From Xanthostigma xanthostigma (taxonomy: Eukaryota > Arthropoda > Insecta > Raphidioptera > Raphidiidae), in NCBI GenBank assembly GCA_963575645.1, contig OY754465.1:43550401-43614400 (forward strand): 64,000 nt of DNA, given 5' to 3'. Position numbers and translations under genes: made by a program. The notes beneath the pieces are model-generated. The model saw only the letters and a list, made by a program, of their open reading frames with translations, was not told the DNA's origin and made no database searches. Within the stretch, counting starts at the first letter, position 1; each line of letters starts with the position of its first letter. Below are positions 34,019-45,510 of this stretch, one piece after another.

Positions 34019-34616
34019 AGCGGTCCCGCCCGGTTTCACCCGGGTGTAAAAGAACGAATGGGGAAGGAAGGAACATGAGTACACACATTCATCTTAGTTT
34101 ACCGAGATCAATGTTGTGTCCAAATTTCATGATGATCGGAGTTACCGTTCAAAAGCAGTATTCATACTTTTTTTAACTAATAATTTTTTTTAATTAATTA
34201 AATAAAATTAAAATAAATTTAAATGTAAGCTTAGTAGAAAGCAATGTAGAAAATAAAAAAAAAAATAAAAATATATTCGCCCAACGTAGGGCTCGAACCC
34301 ACGACCCTGATATTGACAATCGTGTGCTCTACCGATTGAACTAGCCGGCGTTGTATTCTGGTAACGCTAATATGAGTATATTTAATTTAGTTAGTGCATT
34401 CCACTTGAATAGAAGCTTATTTTTGAGATACATTTTGCAACATTTTTCATTAATGCTCCGCTCCTAATGGTCGTAGCCTGATTTTATATAGCCTATAGCC
34501 TTCCTGGATAAATGGGCTATCCAACAAGAAAAAAATTCAATTTGAACCAGTAGTTCCTGAGATTAGCGCGTTCAAACAAACAAACAAACTCTTCAGCTTT
34601 ATATATTAGTATAGAT
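34019..34616 (+). repeat. Composite tRNA-like retroposon, copy 1
   Basis: It starts AGCGGTCCCGCCCGGTTTCA and ends CTTTATATATTAGTATAGAT. The whole element is repeated at 49788-50395. In the middle (34276-34349, minus strand) is a tRNA-related block: GCCGGCTAGTTCAATCGG (A box), loop ATTGTCAAT, GTGGGTTCGAGCCC (B box), ACGTTGGGC. The body resembles tRNA-Lys but the loop presents GTC. The order of header, antisense tRNA-like block and retroposon tail is unusual. Confidence 0.7.
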
Positions 34617-35038
34617 ACTATAAAAGGAGATTTCGAAATAATATAGTTGGTACCTATTTGAAATGCTATAGTACTGTTTTTTACCTCCGTGTTCCCTGAG
34701 AAAATGTAAGTCGGGTCCAAAATCGTGTCCTACTGTCATAAGTAAAACGTAAGGAAATTTTGAATTGAAATACTCTTTTTTGCAAAATGCGTTTATATTA
34801 AAAAAAATATTTTTTTGTGTAATTGCTTTTTTTTCAATAAAACCGTACGTTATGTTTCTAGTGCGTGATGCCATATATATGTGACATTATGTTAAAACGA
34901 GTCCCAACGAGTTCTAATAATCATATGAGTCATAATATCATCACGCACCCCATATACCGCATAGAAAATAAGCTGATTTTCATCTAATTTAAACAAAATG
35001 TTCACAAGTGTGTAGGGTTTCACGGCAGGTGTTGTTCC
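34617..35038. other. Unassigned AT-rich sequence
   Basis: 34855-34950 shows imperfect inverted TAGTGCGTGATG / CATCACGCACC words related to those at 45417-45510. No gene. Confidence 0.35.
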
Positions 35039-35222
35039 AAATATTCTTGACTTCCAGGCTTGTAGGCTGTGGTTCACTGGTATGTCTACCTGACGTTTTG
35101 ACTACAATTGCGACAAAAATTAAAGGCGATGTGGCAGTGTCATAAGCCGCCCAGAAACCGCAGTAACGTCAGGCAGACATACCAGTGGATCACAGTCGAC
35201 AAGATCGGAAATCAAGAATATT
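35039..35222. repeat. Foldback element (184 bp)
   Basis: The arms of about 58 bp (ATATTCTTGACTTCCAGG ... CTGGTATGTCTACCTGACG and CGTCAGGCAGACATACCAG ... GATCGGAAATCAAGAATAT) are inverted with several mismatches around a 65-bp loop. Confidence 0.75.
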
Positions 35223-35500
35223 TTTGACAGTTTAATTTTGAGCATGTTCACTTCCAATTGTGGGCTGTGTTGGATTTTCACACATTTATTTTGGAAATGG
35301 TAGTACCTACGTCTACGTTTGGCATTTCTTTTGTTTTACTTTACGCACTAATACGAAATGGGTCATTATACCCGCTACATAGGCATGAAAAGCAGCTATT
35401 TTATAGAGGGTCTTGCAAAAAATATTTTCAAAATTTTGTAAAAAGTATGTCGGAACTCATGTTACTTTTAACCGGTATAATTTTGAAAACTGCTCTTTTT

Positions 35501-35993
35501 AACCGACTTCAAAAAAGGAGGAGGTTATATTATGTTCGTGTGTATATAAATCTTTTTTTTATGATGTTCACCGATTTCTCCGTCAATTATGGATCGATTT
35601 TCAATTTTTTTTTTATTCGAAAGAGTGCACTTCCGAGGTGGTCCCATCGGAAATAAGTCAGGATCTGATGGTGGAATCCGGAGAAATCGAGGGAAACTCA
35701 AATTTTACCCATTGCAATACTTCATAAAATAACTGCATAATTTTTAATGTTAGATTATCTAACACTAAAAAGAGGAAAATAAAATATTTTTAAGAAAAAA
35801 ATTGAACCGACTTCAAAATATGCACTAAAAAGTAATAAATAAAATAATTGCATTTTTGGAGTCGGTGTCAGCCAAGGAAACACTACAATATACCTAGCAA
35901 TAATAACACCGACTCTAAAAATGCAATTATTTTATTTATTACTTTTTAGTGCATATTTTGAAGTCGGTTCAATTTTTTGTTAAAAATATTTTA
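35501..35993 (+). repeat. AACCGAC...GGAGGAGGTT repeat with terminal hairpin, copy 1
   Basis: The header AACCGACTTCAAAAAAGGAG GAGGTT at 35501 is a well-known insect repeat word. The 3' part is a hairpin: the left arm (35780-35873) contains GAACCGACTTCAAAATATGC and ACTAAAAAGTAATAAATAAA; the right arm (35907-35993) is its near-perfect complement. A second element of the same plan is at 47064-48027. No coding capacity. Confidence 0.7.
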
Positions 35994-37054
35994 TAGAACC
36001 AATTTTTATGCGGTAAGAGTCTCAAAATAACTGTCACTGTGTTTTCGTACCTTTACTGGGTTCTTGTTATTATAATATGGTCACTATTTAGAAGAGAAAT
36101 TATCATAATTTACCACCACTAGGAAGGAACAGCAATCATTCTGTTTAATGAGAAGAAATTAAATCAAAACCAATTCATCTTGCGCAGGGCGTTCTATAAA
36201 ATATAAATTAATCAAACTGTCGTGGACTTTCGACCCCGGCAATCCCACTGACAAGATGAAAACCCAGCGCTGCTAAACCGGAAACGCTTATTGCAATCCG
36301 CGACGAACGACGCTCTTTCTAAAATAAACTCACGTTTGTTGTCGTTCACTTTTTATTATTTTGTGTTTACAGTGCATTGACACAGCCAGGACCGTACTTG
36401 TAATAATTTGAAGCACGTATATGACATAAATAACAGAATTTACTGTAAAAATATGTCTGAAAATTTAAAATAAGCAGAAAAATACAGCGTAACCTTTACT
36501 CGCTGACCTCGAATCCATGCAGTCTGGAGTTACTGGGATCACTACGAAACGAGAGAGTGAGTGGTAAACACGTGAGTCAGTAGCGTATACTAATATAATT
36601 TAAACATTTTTATTTCCCAGAATAAACATGTTTTTTTAAGTAAGTTATAAAAAACAGAGAATTTTTAAATTGTTAACGGGTTAGGCTACTCTCGTAGTTG
36701 CGGAGTTGGTTCATTCATGCGCAAAGTAGGTGTATGGCAGTAGTAAAGAGATCAAGTACACACTAATACTCTGAACTTTCACACTTATATAAAGCACGAT
36801 TCAATTGGCTCCTCCAACTCTGTTATAAACCAACACGTTTTGTGACTCATAATCGGAAAAGGGTTAAATGTATTGTGAGTGTTTCCCAATGATCTAAGGC
36901 TTGTTAGCCTGAGCTAATATGCTCCTGCTCATTTTTTTTTAAATTAATTATTTGATATGATTTTATAGCACGTATACTGTCACAAGGTTATTACGTATAC
37001 CTGTCAAGTCAGAAAACGGGCATCTAATCCAAAATTTGTATTTAATTTGGGTTT
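35994..37054. other. Unassigned intergenic sequence
   Basis: No feature recognised. 36230-36340 is slightly GC-richer (TCGACCCCGGCAATCCC). Confidence 0.35.
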
Positions 37055-37716
37055 TTTTTACCATTTTAACACCACAAATAGGGAATGGTACTAATTTAGG
37101 GCAAAATTCACTTTTCAAAATTTTACAATATTTTTTTCGTAAGTTTCCCGAATTCAAAAAACATATTTTTGGTTTAAGTGTGTGCGTCTGCTTGTCTGTG
37201 AGCTCGGCACAGGTCAAAAGGTAAGCGGATTAAAACCAAATTTTGGGAGGATGCTTGATATGCAAATATGAAGAGCCTTATTGTTTTTGCGGAAATTTGG
37301 CGCATGTGCAGAACAGATATATGCTATAATGTTGTTTTTTATGTATAATAATTGTGTACTTTTCATAGCGGAATATTATTATATTTATTTTTAAAACAAA
37401 GTTTTGTAAAAAAAATTTTATATAAATTTTGTAGTTTAGAAATTATTTTGAAAATAAGTTTAAACACCTGTTCTTTTGTTCTGTGTATCTGTTTGTTAAG
37501 TAGTTTACTAGCATGCTTTAATTAATTTTACATGACGTGGTAACATATTATAAGTATAGATAACCGTGAAATAACAAATGTCTTAATATTTAATACTAAC
37601 CGTTACTCGCGTCACCGCACTCGTTAACAGAAATTTTCTTTTAGTTATTTAAATATATCAAATGGCAATATTTTTGAAGTTGGAATGGTTCCGTCGCCCA
37701 ATTGACCAGAATTTTT
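37055..37716 (-). repeat. Dispersed repeat family (ATTCCAGCC end), reverse copy
   Basis: The reverse complement matches 46026-46650 and 2210-2862. The right edge reads GGAATGGTTCCGTCGCCC AATTGACCAGAATTTTT; the left edge is ACCATTTTAACACCAC. Confidence 0.75.
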
Positions 37717-37770
37717 ACACTGCATCGCCATTTTCGGTTTATCCTCCATTTTTGGTGCCCGGAAAAATTG

Positions 37771-38220
37771 TTGACGTGATAACGTCTTATAAATTGATGA
37801 AACACCAGCTGCACGCACGAAAAAGTGTAACGCCGTAACGTTCCGCCTGACCCTGTGCGTGCAAGCGAGAGCGCAGTATAAGCGATAGAGAAGCACGATG
37901 GGCCCAAGTTTGACAGCTATCAAAATTTAGGTTATGTATTATTAAATATGATATTCGAGCGGAATACGTTGTCACGTAAAACTATCGTCCGTAAACCGAC
38001 TTTACAGACAACCAATTTTGACGTGATAACACTGATAACGTCTTATAAATTGATGAAACACCAATCTTATAAATTGATGAAACACCGGCTGCATGTACGA
38101 AAAAGTGTCACGTTCCGAAATGTGTCACGTTCCGCCTGACCCTGTGCGTGCAAGCGAGAGCGCAGTATAAGCGATAGAGAAACACGATCGGCCCAAGTTT
38201 GACAGCTACAAAAATTTATT
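37771..38220 (+). repeat. Two tandem copies of a 160-200 bp unit
   Basis: Unit 1 (37771-37930) and unit 2 (38016-38220) share GTCTTATAAATTGATGAAAC, ACCCTGTGCGTGCAAGCG and GGCCCAAGTTTGACAGCTA. They are separated by a spacer carrying CGTAAAACTATCGTCCGTAA and ACCGACTTTACAGACAACC. In unit 2 the words AAATTGATGAAACACC and GTGTCACGTTCCG are internally duplicated. The same material is inverted at 40314-40566. Confidence 0.75.
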
Positions 38221-38506
38221 TAATAAAGATCACAAGACACAAACTTCCAATAGACTGCCACAGTTCGCTCGTATATATACTTACAGGGAGTGAAAAATCC
38301 ACACCACCCGACCGTCCGTTTATTAAAACTGCGTGTATTTTGAAAACGGTTCATTATATTTAAAAACCGTTTCTACAGTTGGTTAGAACTCTAATTTTAC
38401 ATATTTAAATATGTAAAAATAAATGTTTGGAAACGTATCGATATAATGTGAAAAATAAAAAAAGTTATTTTTCAACACTTTACGAGTATGGTGCAATGTT
38501 TCTTTA
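38221..38506. other. Unassigned AT-rich sequence
   Basis: No feature recognised. Confidence 0.4.
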
Positions 38507-38565
38507 TGACGTTATCACGTAAAACTATCGTCCGTAAACCGACTTTACAGACAACCAATTTTTTT
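38507..38565 (+). repeat. Fragment of the TTATCACGTAAAACTATCG repeat
   Basis: GACGTTATCACGTAAAACTA ... CTTTACAGACAACCAATTTT repeats the spacer of the preceding tandem pair. Confidence 0.7.
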
Positions 38566-39021
38566 AATTTATACTCCGGTTTTGAAAATGTATACCTAGA
38601 TGAAAAGCTTGAAGAAACCGATTTACATCTTTTGAATATTCTAAGTACTTACAGTCATTAATTTTTTCCTGAGCTACTTTCAAATAAATTTATTTATAGC
38701 GCGCAGCTGCAGTAGAGACAAGTCATATAAATTAACAAATTAAAAGTCACAAATGATGCGTCGCGTACGATAGTTCCTTTGGAGCGCACGTCTTGTGATG
38801 ATTTAAAGTGCAGGCCGTGTATAACAAATAGAAAACCAGTTCATTTAATGAACTGATGGCGGCGACAGCAGCACAGCGACGTCGTCTCCGACGGCCACCG
38901 ACGTCGCCAGTCGTCAATCACCACGCTGTATGCACGTGGACTAAAATAAATACGCGCGAAATTTAGAAATTGTAACCGCCAGATATAGGCCCGGACTGAC
39001 AGCCATTTCTATCGGGTAGTG
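38566..39021. other. Unassigned; includes a GC-rich patch
   Basis: 38855-38945 is rich in GC and CpG (GATGGCGGCGACAGCAGC, GACGTCGTCTCCGACGG). No ORF or exon signal was found in it. Confidence 0.3.
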
Positions 39022-39391
39022 TTAAGGCCGCTGCACATGAAGCTGGAAACACTGCTTGGAATTCTGCTGGCCGACAGGATGACGACGAGGCTGGAAATGA
39101 CGTCACTGCGGGCTCGCCTGTTAACTCACAAGATAGATTTTAAAATTAGAACAGGGGCTGTTTTTATTGCTAAATCCTCTGCTTGCTCTGAACAAGAACC
39201 GATCAGGAAACAATTTACGACATGAAGAAGCGCCCACGAACCAACATGGCGTCATTCTGCTCAGAGTCAGACAACAGACACGTTTTGCTCTGTATTTATA
39301 TATTTGAACTGTCATTGCGCGCGCACCAGATCTACCCAAAAAACAAGCTTGAAAAGACGTCTCGTGTGAAGCGAGCACATAAAAGCAATTT
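39022..39391. mobile_element. TTAA-type MITE, truncated copy
   Basis: TTAAGGCCGCTGCACATGAA at the left matches the family end. The interior matches the reverse complement of 24181-24625 up to GTGAAGCGAGCACATAAAAG at about 39391, where homology stops before the other terminal repeat. Confidence 0.75.
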
Positions 39392-40313
39392 CAAAAAAAC
39401 AAGTTTCAAAATTTTTTTGCAAATTTATTTTTTTAGAATATTTTCTAAACTACTAAACAGATTCCAAAATCTAATCAGTTCTTCTCATCAAAACACTGTA
39501 AACCTCATCAAAATCGGTTTATTTGTGAACGAAAAATTCGTCAGAAAGTGTTTTTTTTTGAGCTCGAAGAGCAAAAAAATAAACTTATTGCTATATTTTA
39601 TTTTTGAGCGTTTTAAACTCAAAAATACCGGGAAGTTTCAGGGATGCCCTGCAGGGTCAAACTTCTTTTCAAATTATTTTTGGTCGGAGGTACCTGTCGT
39701 ATGCAATCTCTAATTAAACATCCAGTCTGCGTTCTTCAGACAGGCTGACCTCTGTGTCTGTCCGTATGTCTTGAGCGCGGCGGCGGCGGTGTGAACGAAT
39801 GATTATAGCTGCGCTGTGACTCATCGCTCATCAGTAGTCCGGTCCAACGGTCGCTATATAATACTGCTCAAAACATCGACATGCTGTGTGAATGTGTTCG
39901 TTTGACAACAATGGATCGACTGTGGCCGAGACGCGCGTGTCCAGGATGACGTATACGAATCAGACCCGGGTCGTTTGGGGTCGGATGATTCATCGTACGA
40001 CCCCGTCTCGGCCATGTCTTCCGCAGTTTACAATATCGTATTTTTGTCCGTCCTTTTCGTGGCGGCACTTCAAACCTTTTATTCAGAATTTTTGGTTAAC
40101 TAAAATTATGACGATTTAATCATCTTGTTCAATTAATGATTCAGTTTTCGCTACAATGAAATACAAAACTGTACTGTCGATTACATATGCCACGATGCGT
40201 CTTCCTTCAAACAAAATAAATAAAATTACTTCACTGGATAAGAAGTGTTAGTTATTTTTTTAATTCCCCTTATTTTTTTTTTTGATCTTACTACAGTTCC
40301 CTAAATTTGAGTA
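39392..40313. other. Retroposon-like tail and a GC-rich promoter-like patch
   Basis: 39440-39640 has CTACTAAACAGATTCC and related retroposon words. 39770-40030 is GC-rich with GCGGCGGCGGCGGTG, a TATATAA at 39855-39861 and an inverted pair TGGCCGAGACGCG / GTCTCGGCCA around GACCCGGGTC. No exon could be defined. Confidence 0.3.
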
Positions 40314-40566
40314 AAATTGGTTGTCTGTAAAGTCGGTTTACGGACGATAGTTTTACGTGATAACGTATTCCGCTCGAATATCATATTTAATAATACATTA
40401 CTGCGCTCTCGCTTGCACGCACAGGGTCAGGCGGAACGTTACACTTTTTCGTGCGTGCAGCTGGTGTTTCACGCTCAGGCGGAACGTTACACTTTTCGGA
40501 ACGTTACACTTTTTCGTGCATGCAGCCGGTGTTTCATTAGTTTATAAGACGTTATCACGTCAAAAA
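40314..40566 (-). repeat. Inverted copy of the 37771-38220 repeat unit
   Basis: It reads AAATTGGTTGTCTGTAAAGT ... GATAGTTTTACGTGATAACG ... TTGCACGCACAGGGTCAGG ... TTATAAGACGTTATCACGTC, the reverse complement of the unit order at 37771-38015. The CAGGCGGAACGTTACACTTT block is duplicated. Confidence 0.75.
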
Positions 40567-41782
40567 ATGAAGTATTTTTTTGGGTTTGTGGTGTGTGGAC
40601 CATCAGCTTAATAATACTATTTCGCGCGTCTCAAGATATGCTGTCAGAATATTGATCGAAGATATACATTGATCAAATTGCTCGTGATATCGCAAGCGAT
40701 AGAAAGAAAAGGGAACCAATCAGGAGCTCGGAAAGCCGAACGAAAATGGCCGCATTCATGGTGAGAAACGACGACTTCACTCTTGTGTTCTCCTTTTTCT
40801 CTTTTAGATATTCTTAAATCTTTATTGTAGCACTTACAGTTTAGAAGTAAAAAATTAGCAGATAGACAGAATACTGAGAACAATAAGGTTCCATCCTTTA
40901 GATACTAAATCCTAAAAATTAATTAAGAATTGTGTTATCTAACGGACGCCAGTGCAGTACATTCTGATGCTCAGTGGCAGTCAGCAGCACGTCCTTAATT
41001 ACAATAAAAAATTTTATCATTAATGCATATAGTAAATAAAAGAGAGAGAAAGGAGATCAGTTGTGAGTGAGAGAAAACGTATGTGGTCTGTTCTGATTTA
41101 ATTTGCAATGTCTTTTCGATTTCAAATGCATTTTGAAACCACACGCACATGAGTTTGTGATTCATTGTTTAACTTTAAATAGGTACTTCACACATTAATT
41201 TGCATAACAATTTAGTAAACACCGAAATCGTTTAATGTCAGTAAAGGAAACACGTATTGTTTCCGGTAATGACAACCTATTGTCTTTAACTCGTTATTTG
41301 TTTGTTCAATCTGACATATTGGCTGGTTTCTCGAGAAGTGTTTGTCAACAAAAACATTGAAATCGCACTGTTTATACAAAAAACTTAAAAAAGAGGTTAT
41401 CAATTGCAGTAATGTTATCTCGGGAACTACTGAATCGATTTAAAAAATGCTTTTCATTTTGTAAAAATCTACCCTTTCTCTAGTAACATTCATAGGCGTA
41501 TAATATGAGCAATGAGCAACTATAGGGTTAATTATTTCAAGAACGATTTGTATCAAAGTTTTATCATAATATTTTAAATCTTATTCGTTTGCGGGCTTGT
41601 AGCAACGAGCGAAGTGCCCTCACAGGTACCTGTGTCGATGATTGCTGTTGAATCGTGATTTCGAGGTAGAAGGCGGTGTGATAGCGGACCACACAGCCTA
41701 GTGTGTCGATGACTGCTGTTCTCCCTTATTTTGTGCTCATCGTGTTAGTGTTCTCTGCTCGGTAGTAGTTCGTTTTGCCGTG
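40567..41782. other. Unassigned intergenic sequence
   Basis: No gene recognised. TGTGTCGATGA(C/T)TGCTGTT occurs twice (about 41631 and 41703), 72 bp apart. Confidence 0.35.
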
Positions 41783-41790
41783 ATTGGTCG

Positions 41791-41970
41791 CAGGGCCCGA
41801 TCGAGCTATTTCGCCGCTCCGGGCAAAATAATATTTGCCGCCTTTTACCCATGCGTTGTTCCATAGATGGTGTAATTTTTTTTGTTTATCCATCTTTCAA
41901 ATTTTCGCCGCCTTCAATTTTGCCGCCCCGGGCAATTACCCGATTTCCCCCCCCCCCAGATCGGGCCCTG
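41791..41970. mobile_element. Short hAT-type MITE
   Basis: The ends are CAGGGCCCGATCGAG and ...AGATCGGGCCCTG. The flanking octamers are ATTGGTCG and GTTGGTCG (7 of 8). The 180-bp interior repeats TTGCCGCC and TTCGCCGCC and has an 11-base C run. Confidence 0.8.
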
Positions 41971-41978
41971 GTTGGTCG

Positions 41979-42847
41979 TCAGGTAAAAAAACAGCGCCGA
42001 CCGTAAAAGCTTACAAATTTTATCATATTATTCAGGATTATATAAGAAAGGGGCAACCCAGAAGTAAATAAAGACACTAAAAAAAATGATTAAAAATAAT
42101 GGGATTATTTTTCAATTATACTTAATATTTGCGTATCCTGCAATTATAAATTGAATTTTTAACTGTAATTTCGCTTTTTTTATCTGTATCTCTGTTTGTG
42201 CCGTACCGATTTTGATGAAGCTTAATGCTGCTACAATATAATATTCCGGTACTAAAAATACAGGATAATTTTAAATGATAAAATCATGATTAAAAAAGAT
42301 CACGTATATGTACGAAAATAGTTTTAAAAGTGAAATACCATTTATCCGGTGTCTACTTATCTATGTTGAATAAGATTACGATAACATTTTGAGTGACCTA
42401 TTTAAACTATACAATTTGACATCTTCATTTATTTGTGTTTTGTATGTGAAAAGAATACGTATTATTGTTTTAAAGCGAGGGTGTTACGGTTCGAATAGTA
42501 AGTACAATATATTGCATTTAACAGATTTGTTCAAAATATATTTTCAAATTTTATTGTCAAAACTTTGACCGCAATTCTATTATCGATAAATTAATTAATT
42601 TTTTTTTTGAAATGATTTATAATTATGTTCTATCTCTTTGCTTTCAGTTCTTTTATATCACAAAAGTTTTATGTAGAAAACGTTGTCAAAATTTCAAAGA
42701 ACTTTCTGAGATTTTTTTTGAAAAAACGGCCATTACAATTTTATTTATATATTCAAATCTTTGGTCGATAATTTTATTTATTGAATTTATTTATATATGT
42801 CATAGTCAAAGGTCGATATGCAGCCTCTTCGCAAAATGACTAGTTCA
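41979..42847. other. Unassigned AT-rich sequence
   Basis: No feature recognised. Confidence 0.4.
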
Positions 42848-43112
42848 TCCTAGGTTTGACCAAACGCCTTTCGGAAACCCCGAAATAGATTCCAATTTCG
42901 GCCTTTGACTGATATATTTTTAGTCAAACGTTGAAAGTAAAATAATCTGTTTCAGGCTTTGCCTAGTCTATCCTAGAAGCGACTAAAACAAATTCGGTTA
43001 AACTATAAGTTTAACCGAATTTGTTTTAGTCGCTTTTAGACTAGGCAAAGCCCGAAACAGATCCGAAGAAGTATACTTCTTCGGATCTGAGGTTTGACTG
43101 GTCAAACCTAGG
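42848..43112. repeat. Nested palindromic element
   Basis: The inner hairpin 42947-43061 pairs CTGTTTCAGGCTTTGCC... with its complement, with a loop of about 5 bases (center near 43012, AACTATAAGTTT). The outer CCTAGGTTTGACCAAAC / GTCAAACCTAGG pair encloses it. A separate perfect palindrome AGATCCGAAGAAGTATAC followed by its complement lies at 43060-43088. Confidence 0.75.
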
Positions 43113-43360
43113 AGAGCCAGAGCTTCGATGTTTGACTATAACACATAGATGAAAAAATAGTCGTTTCGTTGAAAATATTTTGTTTTGTTGTTTGGGAATT
43201 ATTGAATTGAGATCAGAGTCGATTTATATTTGCAGTGTAAATTTTTATGAGCAGGTAATATGTTAACAAGTTTAGAGACTGTGTCATTACTTCTTCTACT
43301 TGTAATCCTTAAAGAGAGTATTGAGAGGAACGTCATCGTTCAAAGCAAGCATGTATACTG

Positions 43361-43687
43361 TATAGTACGCGCCACGAATCTAAAAGGCTCGGAAGTTAGA
43401 TGCGAAAGCAGGCTTTTGCTTGCACAGTTTGTTGAAAAACTACAAACTCGCAACTCAACAAAACTAACATAGCAATAACAACTTGACAAAAGCGTACTCG
43501 ACTGTACTTTAAAGCAAGAAAGCGACAAGTGACAAATGCAACGAGCGATCACGGCCAATCACCGACGAGCGCAAGTTCCATGCAGGTAGCTGGGAAGTGG
43601 TGGGAGTATCAACGGCTCTAAAATGTGTCTTTGCGACGCTGTTTGTGACTAACTTCCGAACCTTTTAGGTCCGTGGCGCGTACTATA
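43361..43687. mobile_element. MITE with TAGTACGCGCCACG ends
   Basis: TATAGTACGCGCCACGAATC TAAAAGGCTCGGAAGTTAG at the left and its near-complement (CTAACTTCCGAACC ... GGCGCGTACTATA) at the right. TA at the borders may be the target duplication (Tc1/mariner-like). The 327-bp element ends 31 bp before the next one. Confidence 0.65.
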
Positions 43688-43717
43688 CTTATAAAGCCGA
43701 TTATAGGTACTATTTGG

Positions 43718-44064
43718 TAGAGCTGTAACAAACCGTATGTATTCGCTTTTGAGTAACGGGGTACATCGTCTGACTCGAAGTAACGAATCGTTATTTACAA
43801 ATTCATTTCGTTACTCGCATCTTGCGCATCCCTGTCAGTGCGACACGTTTGATGCGGTTATATGTTATACGAAGTAATACCGCATTACGTATGCGACGCG
43901 CTTGGATGCGATGGTACATGCTTGATGCTGTTGCCTGGTTAGTACACGATTGTATGTCGTATGAAAAGTAACGAGTAACGTAACGATACGAAAGTAACGG
44001 GTACTGGTTCTTTAAGTAACGAATACATACGGGTACACAATTTCTTGTTACTTTTACAGCTCTA
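43718..44064. mobile_element. hAT-type MITE with TAGAGCTGTAAC ends
   Basis: TAGAGCTGTAACAAA at the left and TTTTACAGCTCTA at the right. The flanking octamers are CTATTTGG and CTATTTAG. The interior is full of GTAACG/CGTTAC words (AAGTAACGAGTAACGTAACG) in both orientations. 347 bp. Confidence 0.75.
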
Positions 44065-44072
44065 CTATTTAG

Positions 44073-45416
44073 ACTTCTAACAATATTACTAATAATTAAT
44101 TAGAAGGATGGGATGACTCATGTAACTGTGTCTCCGAATTGAATACTTCTCTCACGCTTTTTAGAGCAAATATTTAATTGATTTCTCTTTGACTGCCGGC
44201 GCACGTACAAGCAGTTCTTCATTATAATATGCAAATTTGACACTCATACAAACAAATACACATGGCTGGATCATTTACATATTTCTTTCGTACGCTGACT
44301 TGAGATAATATCTATTTTTAAGTCAATGACTACAATTTTATTTTTCTGGCTATTTTTTTTGTTTGTTATATTAGTTCATCGTACAAATAAAAATATGAAC
44401 GCCTTTATCTATTTTCTGTCAATAATTTTAGTCTTATCTTCGATATACCTGGGGAATTACGTGATTACCTACGATAAACTATATATTTTTTCCGATCTCT
44501 AATTTCTTGACGCTTTAAGACCCTTCCTTCCCCTTGGTTAAATGGCTTCGTGTACTTCTGTACGTGCGTTAAAAGTTATACTTCTTTGGCGGGAATAAAA
44601 AACTAATTTTTAATTTGCATGCAAATAATTAATTGAAATAAAATAATGAAAAGACCATGGTCTCTGCCATACTCTACCCTCTTCATCCGGTAAACCGAAA
44701 AACATCTACAAGGATATATATGAACATGTCCACCAGTGTAAGTCAGTGGCTCACTACCTCTATTCTGTCGGTGGCCCGGCTTTTCTTCGAAAAACTTCAT
44801 CCTGCGTTAATTTTGTCATTGCATCGAAAAAATTCACTCTCGCATTTGTTCATAACGCACCGAAAGAAGTATAAAAATATATAACAGTAAATAAAAAATT
44901 ATTTAAAAAAGTAGCCAGACCACTTTTTGAAAAAACCGGCCAAGCCAGCTGACGGTTGAAGCTCCAAACTTATACAGAAATAATACATAAATTTTATCTA
45001 CTAATTAAACACGTTTTTAGTCGAATAGTTAAAATTACTTTTTTCTATCATGGATAAAATTCCATTGACCTTTGTGTTTAATAACTATAGTGTGTCGCGA
45101 AAAATATGAACTCATAACGAACAGTAAAGCATAATTTTATTCGACCGAATTACGAGTACTTTAGTTAGATTCTTTTTATATATATCCAATTGGAAAAATG
45201 CAATTTTATTTAATTTTTATGCAATTTCCCTGTTAGTTGATATTAAAAACCATATGAGAAACAGAGACAGCAAAGCAGACGTAATCTTCATAAACAATCC
45301 AAGATTCCAATTTGGACAAAGTAGAACTGTCAGATTACATAAATATATACTTATTATGAAGTGAAAATCAGCTATTTTATAGGAGGTACGTGCAAAAAAT
45401 ACTATACGCGTATTCA
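44073..45416. other. Unassigned intergenic sequence
   Basis: No feature recognised. The ORFs at 44603-44884 overlap on opposite strands. Confidence 0.35.
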
Positions 45417-45510
45417 TCTCGTGCGTGATTATTTTATGTTTTGTGTGACTCGCCAGGCTCTCGTTTTTGCGCAATGTCACGAGTCCTAAAATAATAATTC
45501 ACGCACTAGA
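45417..45510. repeat. Imperfect hairpin
   Basis: CTCGTGCGTGATTATTTTAT ... GTGTGACTCG is inverted as CACGAGTCCTAAAATAAT AATTCACGCAC. Related CACGCAC/GTGCGTG words recur at 34855-34950. Confidence 0.5.

Noticed and set aside
34276-34349. tRNA gene on the minus strand
   Set aside because: The A and B boxes are good but the acceptor and anticodon stems do not pair, and the block is part of a repeated retroposon.
35258-35656. 132-codon ORF on the + strand
   Set aside because: It runs across the boundary into the AACCGAC-type repeat header, so it cannot be one conserved gene; no recognised motif.
39222-39713. 163-codon ORF, the longest in the window
   Set aside because: It begins in the TTAA-type MITE and continues into retroposon-like tail sequence; composition is Lys/Phe-rich as expected from A/T runs.
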